Positions 1 to 11,289 of a stretch of DNA of 64,000 nt are shown here, piece by piece. Under the pieces are notes generated by a model. The model was given only the letters and a program-made list of their open reading frames with translations. It did no database searches and had not been told where the DNA came from. Both the position numbers and the translations under genes were made by a program. The DNA lies in assembly GCA_964019415.1 (NCBI GenBank), contig OZ025886.1:3171701-3235700 (forward strand). The letters are read 5' to 3'. Source of the DNA: Ianthella basta. Taxonomy: Eukaryota > Porifera > Demospongiae > Verongiida > Ianthellidae. The first letter of the stretch is position 1; each line of letters opens with the position of its first letter.

Positions 1-3000
1 TTGAATCAGTTAATGTGACTGGCCAATGCTGTCCGAGGCACAGCTGTACTGGATGTGAGTTGAGACCATCTCGAAGTGATACACATCAAACTATATACGT
101 TGTCACATGGGCCAGCAACTTGTCAATTTGTGTACTTCTTCTCAGTTTGTACGCCAAGTGATCCATGCCAGAATGGAGGGACATGTGATGAGACTACAGA
201 CACCTGCATGTGTCCCAGTGGATACTCAGGAGACCTATGTAATGAATGTGAGTTAGTTAATTGTGTATTTGAATATGTCTCACACCTCACTGTCTCTCTA
301 ATCTGCACACACATATGGGTCGTGCTTTGAACTGACTCACCCTTGCCTATGAGGCATAGATCTCTTGACTACCTGAATGATTGCACAACTTGATCAGTTA
401 TGTGATCTGACATAAGCCTACAGTCTTAGTATTGACTGAGCATTTAAAAAGTAACAATTTGCTAGTGCAGTGGCTGAAGTTGTGATTTCATATGAAGTAA
501 TGATGTTTTGATGTACGTATGTTGTCCACCTCTCTCGCAGTCTGTACTATCAATGGCAATCCTTTTGCGGTGGGAGACACTACTCCACATGGTGACCCTT
601 GTATGAATTGGTAGGTAGAAATAGAGTGTTAAATGTATTCATGCAATGCAGGTGTGCATGTTACAGTGTAGAAGTAGAGATGCAGGGATATATATAATTA
701 TATGTGAATACTACTGTGAGGTCTGTGTGTGAGAGTGCATGTTTCTACCTATTCATGCAAACCTCTAGCATGGTGAACTACATAGTACATTACAGACACA
801 TAACTCGTTGTCTATGGAGTTACAGTATGTAGCTGACTTGGGCTTTGTTTTTCATCATCTCTGCAGCACATGCTCTGCACATCAGGACGTACAGTGCATT
901 GTGAGTGTATGGGGGATGTGGGGAAGAGAGTAATGTGACCACTTAAACAGGTTGTAAAGTAATGGGTTTCTGGACATTGTAACAGGTGTATTTACTGTAC
1001 TGTAGATGATGATGCACTATGACTCTATTCATCTCCATCACACACCATCACTCAACCGTATTCACACATGTGGGAATGCAAAGTTCAGTGTATCTCAATT
1101 CTGCACAACTACTTACTGAACTGGCGTTTCACATGCACAGAACACCTTTGGTGACTGCCCCTCTCCTCCCACCTGCGCTTCTGGTACTGATGTTGAATCA
1201 GTTAATGTGACTGGCCAATGCTGTCCGATGCACAGCTGTACTGGATGTGAGTTGAGACCATCTTGGAGTGATATGCACATCAAACTACGTATACATGTTG
1301 TCACATGGGCCAGCAACTTGTTGTCAATTCGTGCGCTTTTTCTCAGTTTGTACGCCAAGTGATCCATGCCAGAATGGAGGGACATGTGATGAGACTACAG
1401 ACACCTGCATGTGTCCCAGTGGATACTCAGGAGACCTATGTAATGAATGTGAGTTAGTTAATTGTGTATTTGAATATGTCTCACACCTCACTGTCTCTCT
1501 AATCTGCACACACATATGGGTCGTGCTTTGAACTGACTCACCCTTGCCTATGAGGCATAGATCTCTTGACTACCTGAATGATTGCACAACTTGATCAGTT
1601 ATGTGATCTGACATAAGCCTACCGTCTTAGTATTGACTGAGCATTTAAAAAGTAACAATTTGCTAGTGCAGTGGCTGAAGTTGTGTGTTTCATATGAAGT
1701 AATGATGTTTTGATGTACGTATGCTGTCCACCTCTCTCGCAGTCTGTACTATCAATGGCAATCCTTTTGCGGTGGGAGACACTACTCCACATGGTGACCC
1801 TTGTATGAATTGGTAGGTAGCAATACAGTGTTAAATGTATTCATGCAATGCAGGTGTGCATGTTACAGTGTAGAAGTAGAGATGCAGAACAGTATGTGAA
1901 TACTACTGTGAGGTCTGTGTGTGAGAGTGCATGTTTCTACCTATTCATGCAAACCTCTAGCATGGTGAACTACATAGTACATTACAGACACATAACTCGT
2001 CTGCGGAGTTACAGTATGTAGCTGACTTGGGCTTTGTTTTTCATCATCTCTGCAGCACATGCTCTGCACATCAAGACGTACAGTGCATTGTGAGTGTATG
2101 GGACATGGGGAAGAGAGTAATGTGACCACTTAAATAGGTTGTAAAGTAATGGGTTTCTGGACATTGTAACAGGTGTATTTAGATGATGATGCACTATGAC
2201 TCTATTCATCTCCATCACACACCATCACTCAACCGTATTTACACATGTGGGAATGTGAAGCTCAGTGTATCTCGATACTGCACAAGTACTTACTGAACTG
2301 GCGTTTCACATGCACAGAACACCTTTGGTGACTGCCCCTCTCCTCCCACCTGTGCTTCTGGCACTGATGTTGAATCAGTTAATGTGACTGGCCAATGCTG
2401 TCCGATGCACAGCTGTACTGGATGTGAGTTGAGACCATCTCGAAGTGATACACATCAAACTATATACGTTGTCACATGGGCCAGCAACTTGTCAATTTGT
2501 GTACTTCTTCTCAGTTTGTACGCCAAGTGATCCATGCCAGAATGGAGGGACATGTGATGAGACTACAGACACCTGCATGTGTCCCAGTGGATACTCAGGA
2601 GACCTATGTAATGAATGTGAGTTAGTTAATTGTGTATTTGAATATGTCTCACACCTCACTGTCTCTCTAATCTGCACACACATATGGGTCGTGCTTTGAA
2701 CTGACTCACCCTTGCCTATGAGGCATAGATCTCTTGACTACCTGAATGATTGCACAACTTGATCAGTTATGTGATCTGACATAAGCCTACCGTCTTAGTA
2801 TTGACTGAGCATTTAAAAGTAACAATTTGCTAGTGCAGTGACTGAAGTTGTGATTTCATATGAAGTAATGATGTTTTGATGTACGTATGTTGTCCACCTC
2901 TCTCGCAGTCTGTACTATCAATGGCAATCCCTTTGCGGTGGGAGACACTACTCCACATGGTGACCCTTGTATGAATTGGTAGGTAGAAATAGAGTGTTAA

Positions 3001-6000
3001 ATGTATTCATGCAATGCAGGTGTGCATGTTACAGTGTAGTAGTAGGGATGCAGGGATATATGTACTAGTTATAACATGGCAGCGAGGGCGCTGGCTGATT
3101 TATCGCACTCGGGCGCTTTGCGCCCGAGTGCGATAAATCAGCTAAGCACCCGAGCGGCCATGTTATAACTGACTTGTTACGATTCAAACAGCAGCGATTA
3201 GCGTTTGAATTCATTCGCTGTCGAATGAATTTACCGAACGAACCTGACTGAAGTTACTATAGAAACCAGAGAACACGCTCTTCTCGGAGCACAAGGCGAA
3301 AGGCGAGAAGCGTCGCAAGAAAAAGACTGTCTGCGGCCTCTCGTACTGAATAAAGCGTCGGCGCCGCTTGAGTTGACACTAGGGCAGATGATTAGAAGTC
3401 CTACAAGCAGCGTATGAAGGGAGAACTTTCTGTTTAGAGAGTGTACTAGGATTTAAACGACTGGAGAACTTGGGGGTGGCGAGACCTACCTTCAAGTTGA
3501 TCCATCAAGTGAACTCGGGAAAGGGAATCTGAGTTTCTCCGTCACTAATGACATTACATGCACAATTACATGTCACTGCCATAAAAGTACACGTGCAGTG
3601 CTGTGCTAGGCATAAATTTATGTTGATGACCATGCTTCCAAGTGCCAAGCACTCATCATTCCAGAGCCAATGTTCATGAGAAAGTTTACAAGGTGATGAA
3701 TATCAAAGGCATTTTGCTAAGGCAGTAGACAAAACGTTTGTTTAAGGCTAGAAAGTGATTGGGTTAGCAAATAAGAGCCCTGTTCGACGCAGTGTGTTAT
3801 GAGGTGTGAAAGTGTAAACAGTGGCGTTATGCGAAATTAGCACACTGCAGCTTGCTTTGATGTATGGCTTCCTCATATAACAAATAATTATGTAATAGTT
3901 AAATGCTGACCAAGAGGTGTCTCTGAGATTTAGAGCACGAGGCACGAGGGCGCGAAGCGCCCGAGTGCCGAGTGGTCTAAATCTTCAGAGACACCGATTG
4001 GTCAGCATTTAAGTGTTATAGATCCCAATGATTGGGCAAGGAGCGGCAGCGAATCAGTTTAACTACTCGTACTTGCATCATCACGCGTCTTCCGGAAGTA
4101 GTTAGCAATTTCTGACAATGGCCGAGAAAACGTCGTTTGGCTATTGGGTTGTTCATCTCGCAGCAGACGTCCTAAAGGTCGGCAGTGGATGCAGTGCGTA
4201 AGCTAAGCGTAAGCTTACTCACTGTCAGCCCCGTCAGCCACAGCGTTTCCCAGAGCGGTGTCCTAAGCCTGTTCCCAGCTCGTAACCAGTTCCTTTCTCG
4301 ACTCTGGTTCGTAGGCCGCTGCATGCCGGATTGTAGCGTTACCTTGTTTGTCGACGAAACAAGTAAGCCGAGCGAGCTGTGCATCGTATGCTGTGGAGTT
4401 AGCTACTATTGTTATCGCAGCTGCAGTTTCTCTGCTATAGACCACGGGCCCAAGCCACGCCCATGCTCTAAATCGCTATTTAGAGCATAGGCACGAACGC
4501 CGCGCGTGCCACGCCCATGCTCTAAATCGGCATTTAGAGCATAGCGCGAAGGACGCGCGTGCCACGCCCATGCTCTAAATCGCTATTTAGAGCATAGGCG
4601 CGGACGCCGCGCGTCGAATTAGAACACGGCTAGTCGAAATAGACCATGGCGCGAAACAACACCCGGGGTGTCTACGACGTTTAGAAACATCGTTTAGACG
4701 CACGTTACCATGGCAACAGGATCTATATGTGAATACTACTGTGAGGTCTGTGTGTGAGAGTGCATGTTTCTACCTATTCATGCAAACCTCTAGCATGGTG
4801 AACTACATAGTACATTACAGACACATAACTCGTTGTCTGCGGAGTTACAGTATGTAGCTGACTTGGGCTTTGTTTTTCATCATCTCTGCAGCACATGCTC
4901 TGCACATCAGGACGTACAGTGCATTGTGAGTGTATGGGGGATGTGGGGAAGAGAGTAATGTGACCACTTAAACATGTTGTAAAGTAATAGGTTTCTGGAC
5001 ATTGTAACAGGTGTATTTACTGTACTGTAGATGATGATGCACTATGACTCTATTCATCTCCATCACACACCATCACTCAACCGTATTCACACATGTGGGA
5101 ATGCAAAGTTCAGTGTATCTCAATTCTGCACAACTACTTACTGAACTGGCGTTTCACATGCACAGAACACCTTTGGTGACTGCCCCTCTCCTCCCACCTG
5201 CGCTTCTGGTACTGATGTTGAATCAGTTAATGTGACTGGCCAATGCTGTCCGATGCACAGCTGTACTGGATGTGAGTTGAGACCATCTTGGAGTGATATG
5301 CACATCAAACTACGTATACATGTTGTCACATGGGCCAGCAACTTGTTGTCAATTTGTGTGCTTCTTCTCAGTTTGTACGCCAAGTGATCCATGCCAGAAT
5401 GGAGGGACATGTGATGAGATTACAGACACCTGCATGTGTCCCAGTGGATACTCAGGAGACCTATGTAATGAATGTGAGTTAGTTAATTGTGTATTTGAAT
5501 ATGTCTCACACCTCACTGTCTCTCTAATCTGCACACACATATGGGTCGTGCTTTGAACTGACTCACCCTTGCCTATGAGGCATAGCACAACTTGATCAGT
5601 TATGTGATCTGACATAAGCCTACCGTCTTAGTATTGACTGAGCATTTAAAAAGTAACAATTTGCTAGTGCAGTGGCTGAAGTTGTGTGTTTCATATGAAG
5701 TAATGATGTTTTGATGTACGTATGTTGTCCACCTCTCTCGCAGTCTGTACTATCAATGGCAATCCTTTTGCGGTGGGAGACACTACTCCACATGGTGACC
5801 CTTGTATGAATTGGTAGGTAGCAATACAGTGTTAAACGTATTCATGCAATGCAGGTGTGCATGTTACAGTGTAGAAGTAGGGATACAGAACAGTATGTGA
5901 ATACTACTGTGAGGTCCGTGTATGAGAGTGCATGTTTCTACCTATTCATGCAAACCTCTAGCACGGTTAACTACATAGTACATTACAAACACATAACTCA

Positions 6001-9000
6001 TTGTCTGTGAAGTTACAGTATGTAGCTGACTTGGGCTTTGTTTCTTCATCATCTCTGCAGCACATGCTCTGCACATCAGGACGTACAGTGCATTGTGAGT
6101 GTATGGGGGATGTGGGGAAGAGAGTAATGTGACCACTTAAACATGTTGTAAAGTAATGGGTTTCTGGACATTGTAACAGGTGTATTTAGATGATGATGCA
6201 CTATGACTCTATTCATCTCCATCACACACCATCACTCAACCGTATTTACACATGTGGGAATGCAAAGTTCAGTGTATCTCGATACTGCACAACTACTTAC
6301 TGAACTGGCGTTTCACATGCACAGAACACCTTTGGTGACTGCCCCTCTCCTCCCACCTGTGCTTCTGGCACTGATGTTGAATCAGTTAATGTGACTGGCC
6401 AATGCTGTCCGATGCACAGCTGTACTGGATGTGAGTTGAGATCATCTTGGAGTGATATGCACATCAAACTATGTATACATGTTGTCACATGGGCCAGCAA
6501 CTTGTCAATTTGTGTACTTCTTCTCAGTTTGTACGCCAAGTGATCCATGCCAGAATGGAGGGACATGTGATGAGACTACAGACACCTGCATGTGTCCCAG
6601 TGGATACTCAGGAGACCTATGTAATGAATGTGAGTTAGTTAATTGTGTATTTAAATATGTCTCACACCTCACTGTCTCTCTAATCTGCACACACATATGG
6701 GTCGTGCTTTGAACTGACTCACCCTTGCCTATGAGGCATAGCACAACTTGATCAGTTATGTGATCTGACATAAGCCTACCGTCTTAGTATTGACTGAGCA
6801 TGTAAGAAGTAATAATTTCTAGTGCAGGGGCTGAAGTTGTGTTTTATATGAAGTAATGATGTTGAAGGTCTCTTCACTGCCTAAATGGGATGGATATCCA
6901 AACCTGCCAATAATACTGTAGTGATCTTCATGTATGTATGCATATTGCAATTTAAAGTACCAGGTTTTCTATGGGAATGATATTAGTGGGATCTATTTTT
7001 GATAGATGTCTTGTGTCCCATGGGATGTCTATCAAAAAAATAGATTTCACTGATGTTATCTCCAAAGCCTCAAGATCAGTCTACAAGCTTTAGAAATAGC
7101 GAATGGACATCCGTTACCATGGCAGCGTGATCTATGTAGTGATAGAGGATATATGGCTGTCTGCTAGTATAATAGTTGAACTCAATTAAAGTACATATGG
7201 AAAATTAGCACTGCAAAGTATTGTTAAGGAACCCAATTTTTCTTAATACGCCTATTGCCAATTTCTGCATCAATTGGTGCTTTCCTCTCACTCTGGCTGC
7301 AGCTGAGCCTACTCCTTCTCCTACACCTGGAGGTGAGTACATACCTTCACATCCAGAAGTCTCATCTAAGCCATACATTTAGTAGCTGCTGTATTTGCAT
7401 TTGGCATTCATGCAACTCTTACCCGAATTTTGCAGCACCTGTTAGGTGTCCGGCAGACTCTAAGTGGCCGGAGACACTGGAAGGTGAAACTGCAAGTTCC
7501 AATTGTACCTGTAAATCTAAGCCTTCTCTTGTGGAGGGGCTAGCTGCCACTAGGAAGTGCCTTGCTAATGGAGAATGGGAAGCCCCCAATGAGGCTGCTT
7601 GTGAAATGAGTGATAGGCTGCGCATGGTCTGTGAGGTAAGAGAACTACCAGTCGTAAACACTCAGTCCTATTTGCACCCTACTATTTAATAAGCCTCATT
7701 ATGTGTTTTGCAGGTTGTTATGAGCACCAGTGAGACACTGGCCATAGTCGATGAAGCGTCATCAGATCCTGAGAGTCTGACTGCAGGAGATGTTGGAGTC
7801 ATTGCCTCATTCTTGTCAGATTTGCAGCCAAATGAACTCATGAATGCTACAGTAGGTTTGCATGGGGCAAGCAGGAGTACATTTCTGTCATTCTGTCACA
7901 GTACATGCTCACAGGCTTATGTATGTCTATTCTCTTAGGTCCGAAGTATGGTTCAGAGTTCTGTGGACAATCTTCTAAAAGCTAAGGAGAGTGTTCTTCA
8001 AGATATAGGACAATCATCTCCCACAGCTACACGGTACATAACCATTGCATACATTAATTGTGTGCAAACATGCACTTATGAAACCTCTGCTTTGATTTCT
8101 TTCTTAATTCCAAAATTGGATCCTGGTCCCTGTATAATACTACATATGTCTATATCAATTCCTGTGTAGGATTGTTACCATGTTAATGATACAGGTATAG
8201 TTGTAGTGAAGTATAAATACCGTAAATGTGTATGTGTAGGCTGTAAAATGCAATTGCAACTGAGGTATATTGCCTGTTACTGGTATGTCTGAATACACAT
8301 ACATGTGTAGGATCATCAACACACTGGAGATGCTGGGTGATGCCCTTGATGCACAACCAGGAGATGGCCCTGTAGTCTCAGAGACAGATGAGACCAAAGT
8401 GCAAGCAGAAATCGTACCAGATACAGCACCTGAAATGGGGTATGAAATGACCACTCCTGGAGGAGATGCTGTAATTACAATACCTCCTGGTACTTTGCAA
8501 ACCAATGACAAGATTGTTATATCAGTCATCCAAACAACTAGCATCTTTCCCCTGACGACAGCTGGAGGAGGAGGAGCATTAATCATTACAAGTGTTGTTG
8601 TATCAGTGACTGTGATAGGGAGGACATTCAGTGGACTGCCACAGCCTGTGACAATGAATCTAGCAGCATCTACTGTGAGTTGCTGTGATTTCAGATTGGC
8701 TAGCAGCATGTGTGCAATGTTTGTGAGAGGATGGATGACATGATGGCTCTGTATAACACATGCATGCAGTCAGTGCAGACATGTTGCTAACATATATTAC
8801 ATAGCAAAAGACAAGTTGCTCTCTTGATAACCTGTTTCCTACTTCTATCCTTCATGATACACTACAGCCCCCATTTGGTCAAATATCGTCTTTCCACTTT
8901 TGGAATACCCTAGCAAACAGTACGTATTGCTATAACTTATGCTGAAATGGATGTATCATTTGAACTGCAGCACTGTACCACCTATGTATGCAATGTCATG

Positions 9001-9891
9001 GATCTCTTCACAATTTACTTTGTGTGCACATTTCTCAGCATGCAATGTTCATCTGTACCTGTTCCATGCACACATCACAGATGGTAATGGTGCCTGGTCT
9101 ACGGAAGGCTGCACAACAAATGGACGAGATTCTGATGGAAAAGTTATTGGGGAATCCAACCACCTTACCAGTTTTGCTGTCCTAAATGTGAGTTTTGGGG
9201 TTTCACATAATACAGCAGAGGGAAATTGAACAGCAACTTGTCTAAGTATAAATTTGCTACTTAAACTGTGAAGGTACCTGGTGAGACTGGGACCCCTGGA
9301 GCTAGCTCTGTACCAGTGGCAGCCATTGCTGTGCCTGTTGTGATCATTGTGATCATTGCAATAGGCATTGGAATCGGTATCCTTGGCTATGTGATTGTGA
9401 GGTAAGTGCTAATGTGCTTAAATTACATCATTCTGCATTACATTTTCTAATCAGCTAGTATCATTGTCAGGGTTGATTATTAGCCAGGCCATCTGTGGAT
9501 AATTGATGGGGGCATAAGAAACCTCTCCCACACAATTATAATTGAAATGGATGGATATTTACTAGGCTAGGTTGATAATAAGTGGTACTGCAGTGCAGTT
9601 GCCTGACAAAAGAGCATGCGAATGCAGCTCAACATCACAACATCACTTTTGCAAGTAAATCAAACCAAGTACAAATACCTCAATGCATTTCCACAATGAA
9701 TCTGCTCATGAAAGATAATCGCTTTTGTTTGTTTCTAGTGTCCGGTGTATATGCTATATGCATCCTTTTGTCACTTTTGTTTTGCTAGGCGAAAGAGATC
9801 CAGGACTGTTTACTTCCACGAAAAGGAAATGGAGGCTTCTGCAGATCTTGATTTTCATCAAGAGAATGTGTACGCCAAAACTGATTTCTGA
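1..9891 (+). CDS. Single-pass GAIN/GPS membrane protein with tandem EGF-VWC modules (5' partial)
   Basis: Spliced gene entering from the left edge. Exons, all with AG/GT borders and matching phases: 1-54, 146-247, 541-610, 867-900, 1141-1246, 1347-1448, 1743-1812, 2056-2089, 2318-2423, 2515-2616, 2909-2978, 4892-4925, 5166-5271, 5372-5473, 5744-5813, 6061-6094, 6325-6430, 6528-6629, 7303-7332, 7436-7635, 7714-7851, 7939-8033, 8311-8674, 8868-8919, 9081-9187, 9274-9401, 9789-9891. About 870 codons are visible. The order is (EGF-VWC)n, linker, HRM-like domain, GAIN, GPS, one transmembrane helix and a tail of about 33 residues. HRM-GAIN-GPS is the known ectodomain order of adhesion GPCRs, but no seven-helix bundle follows. 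A role as a self-cleaving adhesion or mechanosensing surface protein is inferred. The signal peptide and N terminus lie outside the window. Confidence 0.85.
146..1246 (+). CDS. Unit 1: EGF-like exon plus three VWC exons
   Basis: Exon 146-247 encodes a six-cysteine EGF-like module (motifs DPCQNGGTC and PSGYSGDLC). Exons 541-610, 867-900 and 1141-1246 together encode a VWC module with ten cysteines, including the pair in GQCCP. The VWC carries an N-glycosylation sequon (NVT). The module before it is present only as its last exon (1-54), where CCPRHSC replaces the CCPMHSC of the other units. Confidence 0.85.
1347..2423 (+). CDS. Unit 2: EGF-like exon plus three VWC exons
   Basis: Exons 1347-1448 (EGF), 1743-1812, 2056-2089 and 2318-2423 (VWC). 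The protein matches unit 1 almost exactly; the CAG-to-CAA change in the second VWC exon is silent. Its first intron carries the longer 'A' variant just before the EGF exon (see the dimer finding). Confidence 0.85.
2515..5271 (+). CDS. Unit 3: EGF-like exon plus VWC exons split by a 1.67-kb insertion
   Basis: Exons 2515-2616 (EGF), 2909-2978, 4892-4925 and 5166-5271 (VWC). The intron between the first and second VWC exons is 1,913 bp instead of about 250 bp because of an insertion at roughly 3,057-4,726. Both splice sites and the reading phase are intact, so the module should still be made if the intron is removed. Confidence 0.8.
3068..3169. repeat. Hairpin element, copy 1
   Basis: Outer arms GTTATAACATGGC and GCCATGTTATAAC enclose a perfect 23-bp stem (3094-3116 with 3120-3142) around a TTT loop. 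The stem tip is GGGCGCTTTGCGCCC. Confidence 0.8.
3901..4010. repeat. Hairpin element, copy 2
   Basis: Nearly the whole segment pairs with itself: AAATGCTGACC at the left pairs with GGTCAGCATTT at the right, with further paired blocks (GGTGTCTC, TTTAGA) and a GGGCGCGAAGCGCCC tip. Confidence 0.75.
4450..4615. repeat. Three tandem ~60-bp units with internal palindromes
   Basis: The block CCACGCCCATGCTCTAAATC followed by its own palindrome TTTAGAGCA occurs three times, separated by CG-rich spacers. Related units recur in inverted orientation at 47.15-47.23 kb. Confidence 0.75.
5372..6430 (+). CDS. Unit 4: EGF-like exon plus three VWC exons
   Basis: Exons 5372-5473 (EGF), 5744-5813, 6061-6094 and 6325-6430 (VWC). 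The EGF has one replacement relative to the other units (DEITD instead of DETTD). All cysteines are kept. Confidence 0.85.
6528..6629 (+). CDS. Unit 5: last EGF-like exon
   Basis: A sixth-cysteine-complete EGF exon (phase 1 to phase 1) ending the array. No VWC exons follow; it splices in phase to the linker exon at 7303. The next intron keeps array similarity only to about 6,860. Confidence 0.85.
6975..7060. repeat. Inverted repeat in intron before linker exon
   Basis: The stretch around GATCTATTTTTGATAGATG pairs with CATCTATC-like and AAATAGAT sequence just downstream across a TGTGTCCCATGGGATG centre. Near 7,113 a TTACCATGGCAGCGTGATCT tail resembles the right edge of the 3.06-4.73 kb insertion, suggesting a related element. 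Confidence 0.45.
7303..7332 (+). CDS. Pro/Thr linker exon
   Basis: A 30-nt exon between a CTGCAG acceptor and a GTGAGT donor reads EPTPSPTPG in the phase set by the EGF exon. It is probably an O-glycosylated hinge between the module array and the membrane-proximal domains. It is too short to recognise except through phase and borders. Confidence 0.6.
7436..7635 (+). CDS. HRM-like cysteine domain exon
   Basis: Encodes about 67 residues with the pattern seen in the hormone-receptor motif upstream of GAIN in invertebrate adhesion GPCRs: RCPADSKWPET, then EGETASSNC, then ATRKCLANGEWEAP and a final cysteine. The exon ends in phase 0 at a GTAAGA donor. The match is by motif order, not a database search. 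Confidence 0.65.
7714..8674 (+). CDS. GAIN domain exons (subdomains A and B)
   Basis: Exons 7714-7851, 7939-8033 and 8311-8674 join in phase. The first two are helical and acidic, as in GAIN subdomain A (motif SLTAGDVGVIASFL). The third ends the helical part (IINTLEMLGDAL) and moves into beta-rich sequence with VITIPPGTLQ, typical of subdomain B. The domain normally holds the two fragments together after GPS cleavage. The opposite strand of this exon is open for about 180 codons but has no support. Confidence 0.75.
8868..9187 (+). CDS. GPS autoproteolysis motif exons (cysteine-poor)
   Basis: Exons 8868-8919 and 9081-9187 join in phase 1 and encode the GPS. The tryptophans (HFWNTL and GAWSTEGC) and the cleavage sequence NHLTSFAVL (His-Leu/Thr) are present. 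In the usual GPS a cysteine precedes the first tryptophan and two lie just before the His; here those positions read H, G and S, leaving only the GC cysteine. Cleavage chemistry could survive because it needs His-Leu-Thr, but the usual disulfides cannot form. Confidence 0.8.
9274..9401 (+). CDS. Transmembrane helix exon
   Basis: After a Gly/Pro/Ser-rich stalk, about 27 hydrophobic residues rich in Ile, Val and Gly form one membrane helix, followed at the exon join by the stop-transfer cluster RRKRSR. The exon runs phase 0 to phase 2. Confidence 0.8.
9789..9891 (+). CDS. Cytoplasmic tail and stop codon
   Basis: The last exon starts after TTTTGCTAG and ends at TGA 9889-9891. The tail is short and charged with two tyrosines (TVYFHE and ENVYAKTDF) that could be phosphorylated. 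An alternative acceptor near 9,738 gives a different hydrophobic frame ending at 9,925; the chosen one is preferred because it puts basic residues directly after the helix. Confidence 0.7.
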
Positions 9892-10990
9892 AAAGGGACT
9901 TCAAAACTTTCAGCTCTTGAACTAAGCCATACAATATAGAACATAGCTTTAAGTAGTGAAATTCATGCATACATGTAGTGAGCTGACCTCAGCATGTAGG
10001 CTTTGCTTGTTTTTCAAGCTGCTGTGGGAGTGCACTAATGAGCTGGCTCAGTGCTCCCAATGTGGTTTGACTAGCTAGGAGACAAGCGTGTAGTGATTTT
10101 GTGAAATCAAGTTCAGCATTTTGGGATAACCTACATAGCCAACAATGCAGTTAGCCTGCAATTTAGTTAGGGTGCTAGCTATAGGGTGCATGTGTGCATT
10201 CTGCACAAGTTGCATCTGCAAAATATGGTGATGTTGCTGGCTGTAATCTATAAACATTTATCTCCAATAATATACATAAGCTGGCGTTAGGATGGCAATT
10301 GGAATGGTTAACGTTGATATTGTAGTGATAGCTGAGTACTTCAGTAATGTCTTGAGTTAGTATTTTTTGCTCCTATGTGTTTATGCTAGACCATTCCCAA
10401 AATTCCTTCTACTTTCAAGGAAACTACACTAGTTTGCTATCTTTGGCATATCCAAAGAATTTACATCAACTTAACTCTTGAGTTGCCTTCTGATTAATAG
10501 AAGGTTGTGCAGTACAGCACATAGCACAGTCACAATAGCTATGCCACTCCAGATTATATACCTGTCATGTATAATTGTTCAACTGTATACTGTATAGTGG
10601 TTTCACACAACTATGTGAAAACAAAATGGTAGTATTGGGGTATGCTAATACACAGGTACACAAACTTTGTACTCACTCAAATGCTGGACTAGCACTGGCC
10701 TCAGACATTAGCCCTTCTTGTCAGTACATGAGACTTTGTGCATGATTTGGTTCCATAGGTGCTCTGCATTGTGCACTAGGAGTATGCAAAATTTCAGTGG
10801 AAAGGAGTATAATAACTAGACGAATGGCAAATATTGTGGGGGCGCGCGAGAGTATGCATGAAGGGGCATGTTGGTAAATAATGGCTGAGACAGCAGGATT
10901 TGCATTAAGGTGTGCAATGCAGTGTCAGACTGCGAAATTGCAATTGCACAATATACAAGAAGTAGACGAACGCAATGGTAACATCGTCTA
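9892..10990. other. Intergenic DNA, no supported gene
   Basis: AT-rich sequence downstream of gene 1. No conserved ORF, RNA gene or clear canonical polyadenylation signal was recognised. Confidence 0.5.
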
Positions 10991-10996
10991 CAGTGA

Positions 10997-11265
10997 GCAA
11001 GAGTAAGAGAAGGTAACTCAAAGCTACAGCACACTTCGCACCTGGCCCATGCAGGCCTTATAGAGCCAACTGGTCCAGTGCACCCTCACTCGTGATCCTG
11101 ACAGGTGTGCCATTCAGTGGAATCGTAAGAATGTGAAGCACTACTGGACCGATTCAACTTCAGCAACAATGAGCAAGAGAACCATCAAACTACAGCACAC
11201 TTCACATCTAACCCACACAGTCCTTGTGTAGCCAGTGAGCCAATGCGTCCAGTTCACCTTCCCTA
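10997..11265. repeat. Diverged direct repeat, period ~170 bp
   Basis: GAGCAAGAG followed by AAACTACAGCACACTTC-like sequence occurs at about 10,997 and again at about 11,168, each time leading into CCCA-CAG and GCCA blocks. It looks like an old tandem duplication; no coding capacity is seen. Confidence 0.5.
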
Positions 11266-11289
11266 TCCTTGCAGTAGCATCAATTCAAA

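Larger units (their letters stand above)
3057..4726. mobile_element. ~1.67-kb composite repeat insertion in unit 3 intron
   Basis: Absent from the same intron of the sister units, so it was inserted after the array formed. It contains a hairpin at 3068-3169, a second at 3901-4010 and a short tandem block at 4450-4615. No transposase ORF is seen. Its right part recurs inverted at 47.04-47.26 kb. Confidence 0.6.
1..6860 (+). repeat. Tandem genomic array of ~1.2-kb EGF-VWC exon/intron units
   Basis: EGF exons start at 146, 1347, 2515, 5372 and 6528. Spacing is 1,201, 1,168, 2,857 and 1,156 bp; the long interval holds a ~1.67-kb insertion. Introns are as similar between units as exons, so the duplications are recent or kept alike by gene conversion. 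Every module exon begins and ends in phase 1, which lets units be added without breaking the frame. Similarity fades after about 6,860. Confidence 0.9.

Noticed and set aside
4185..4490. 101-codon ORF inside the intronic insertion
   Set aside because: No motif is seen and it is overlapped by open frames on the other strand; it sits in repeat sequence absent from sister introns.
1..6700. Repeated short + and - strand ORFs of 60-90 codons across the array
   Set aside because: They read through introns or run antisense; exon borders and phase show that only the EGF and VWC exons are coding.
1..6860. CRISPR-like regular repeats
   Set aside because: The period is about 1.2 kb and units contain spliced animal exons; no short repeat/spacer structure exists.
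8155..8709. 184-codon open frame antisense to the GAIN exon
   Set aside because: It mirrors the real exon, has no motif or splice logic of its own, and is explained by the codon use of the + strand exon.
7303..9891. Full adhesion GPCR with seven helices
   Set aside because: Only one hydrophobic helix is encoded before the stop, and no GPCR-like exons occur downstream to the next element.
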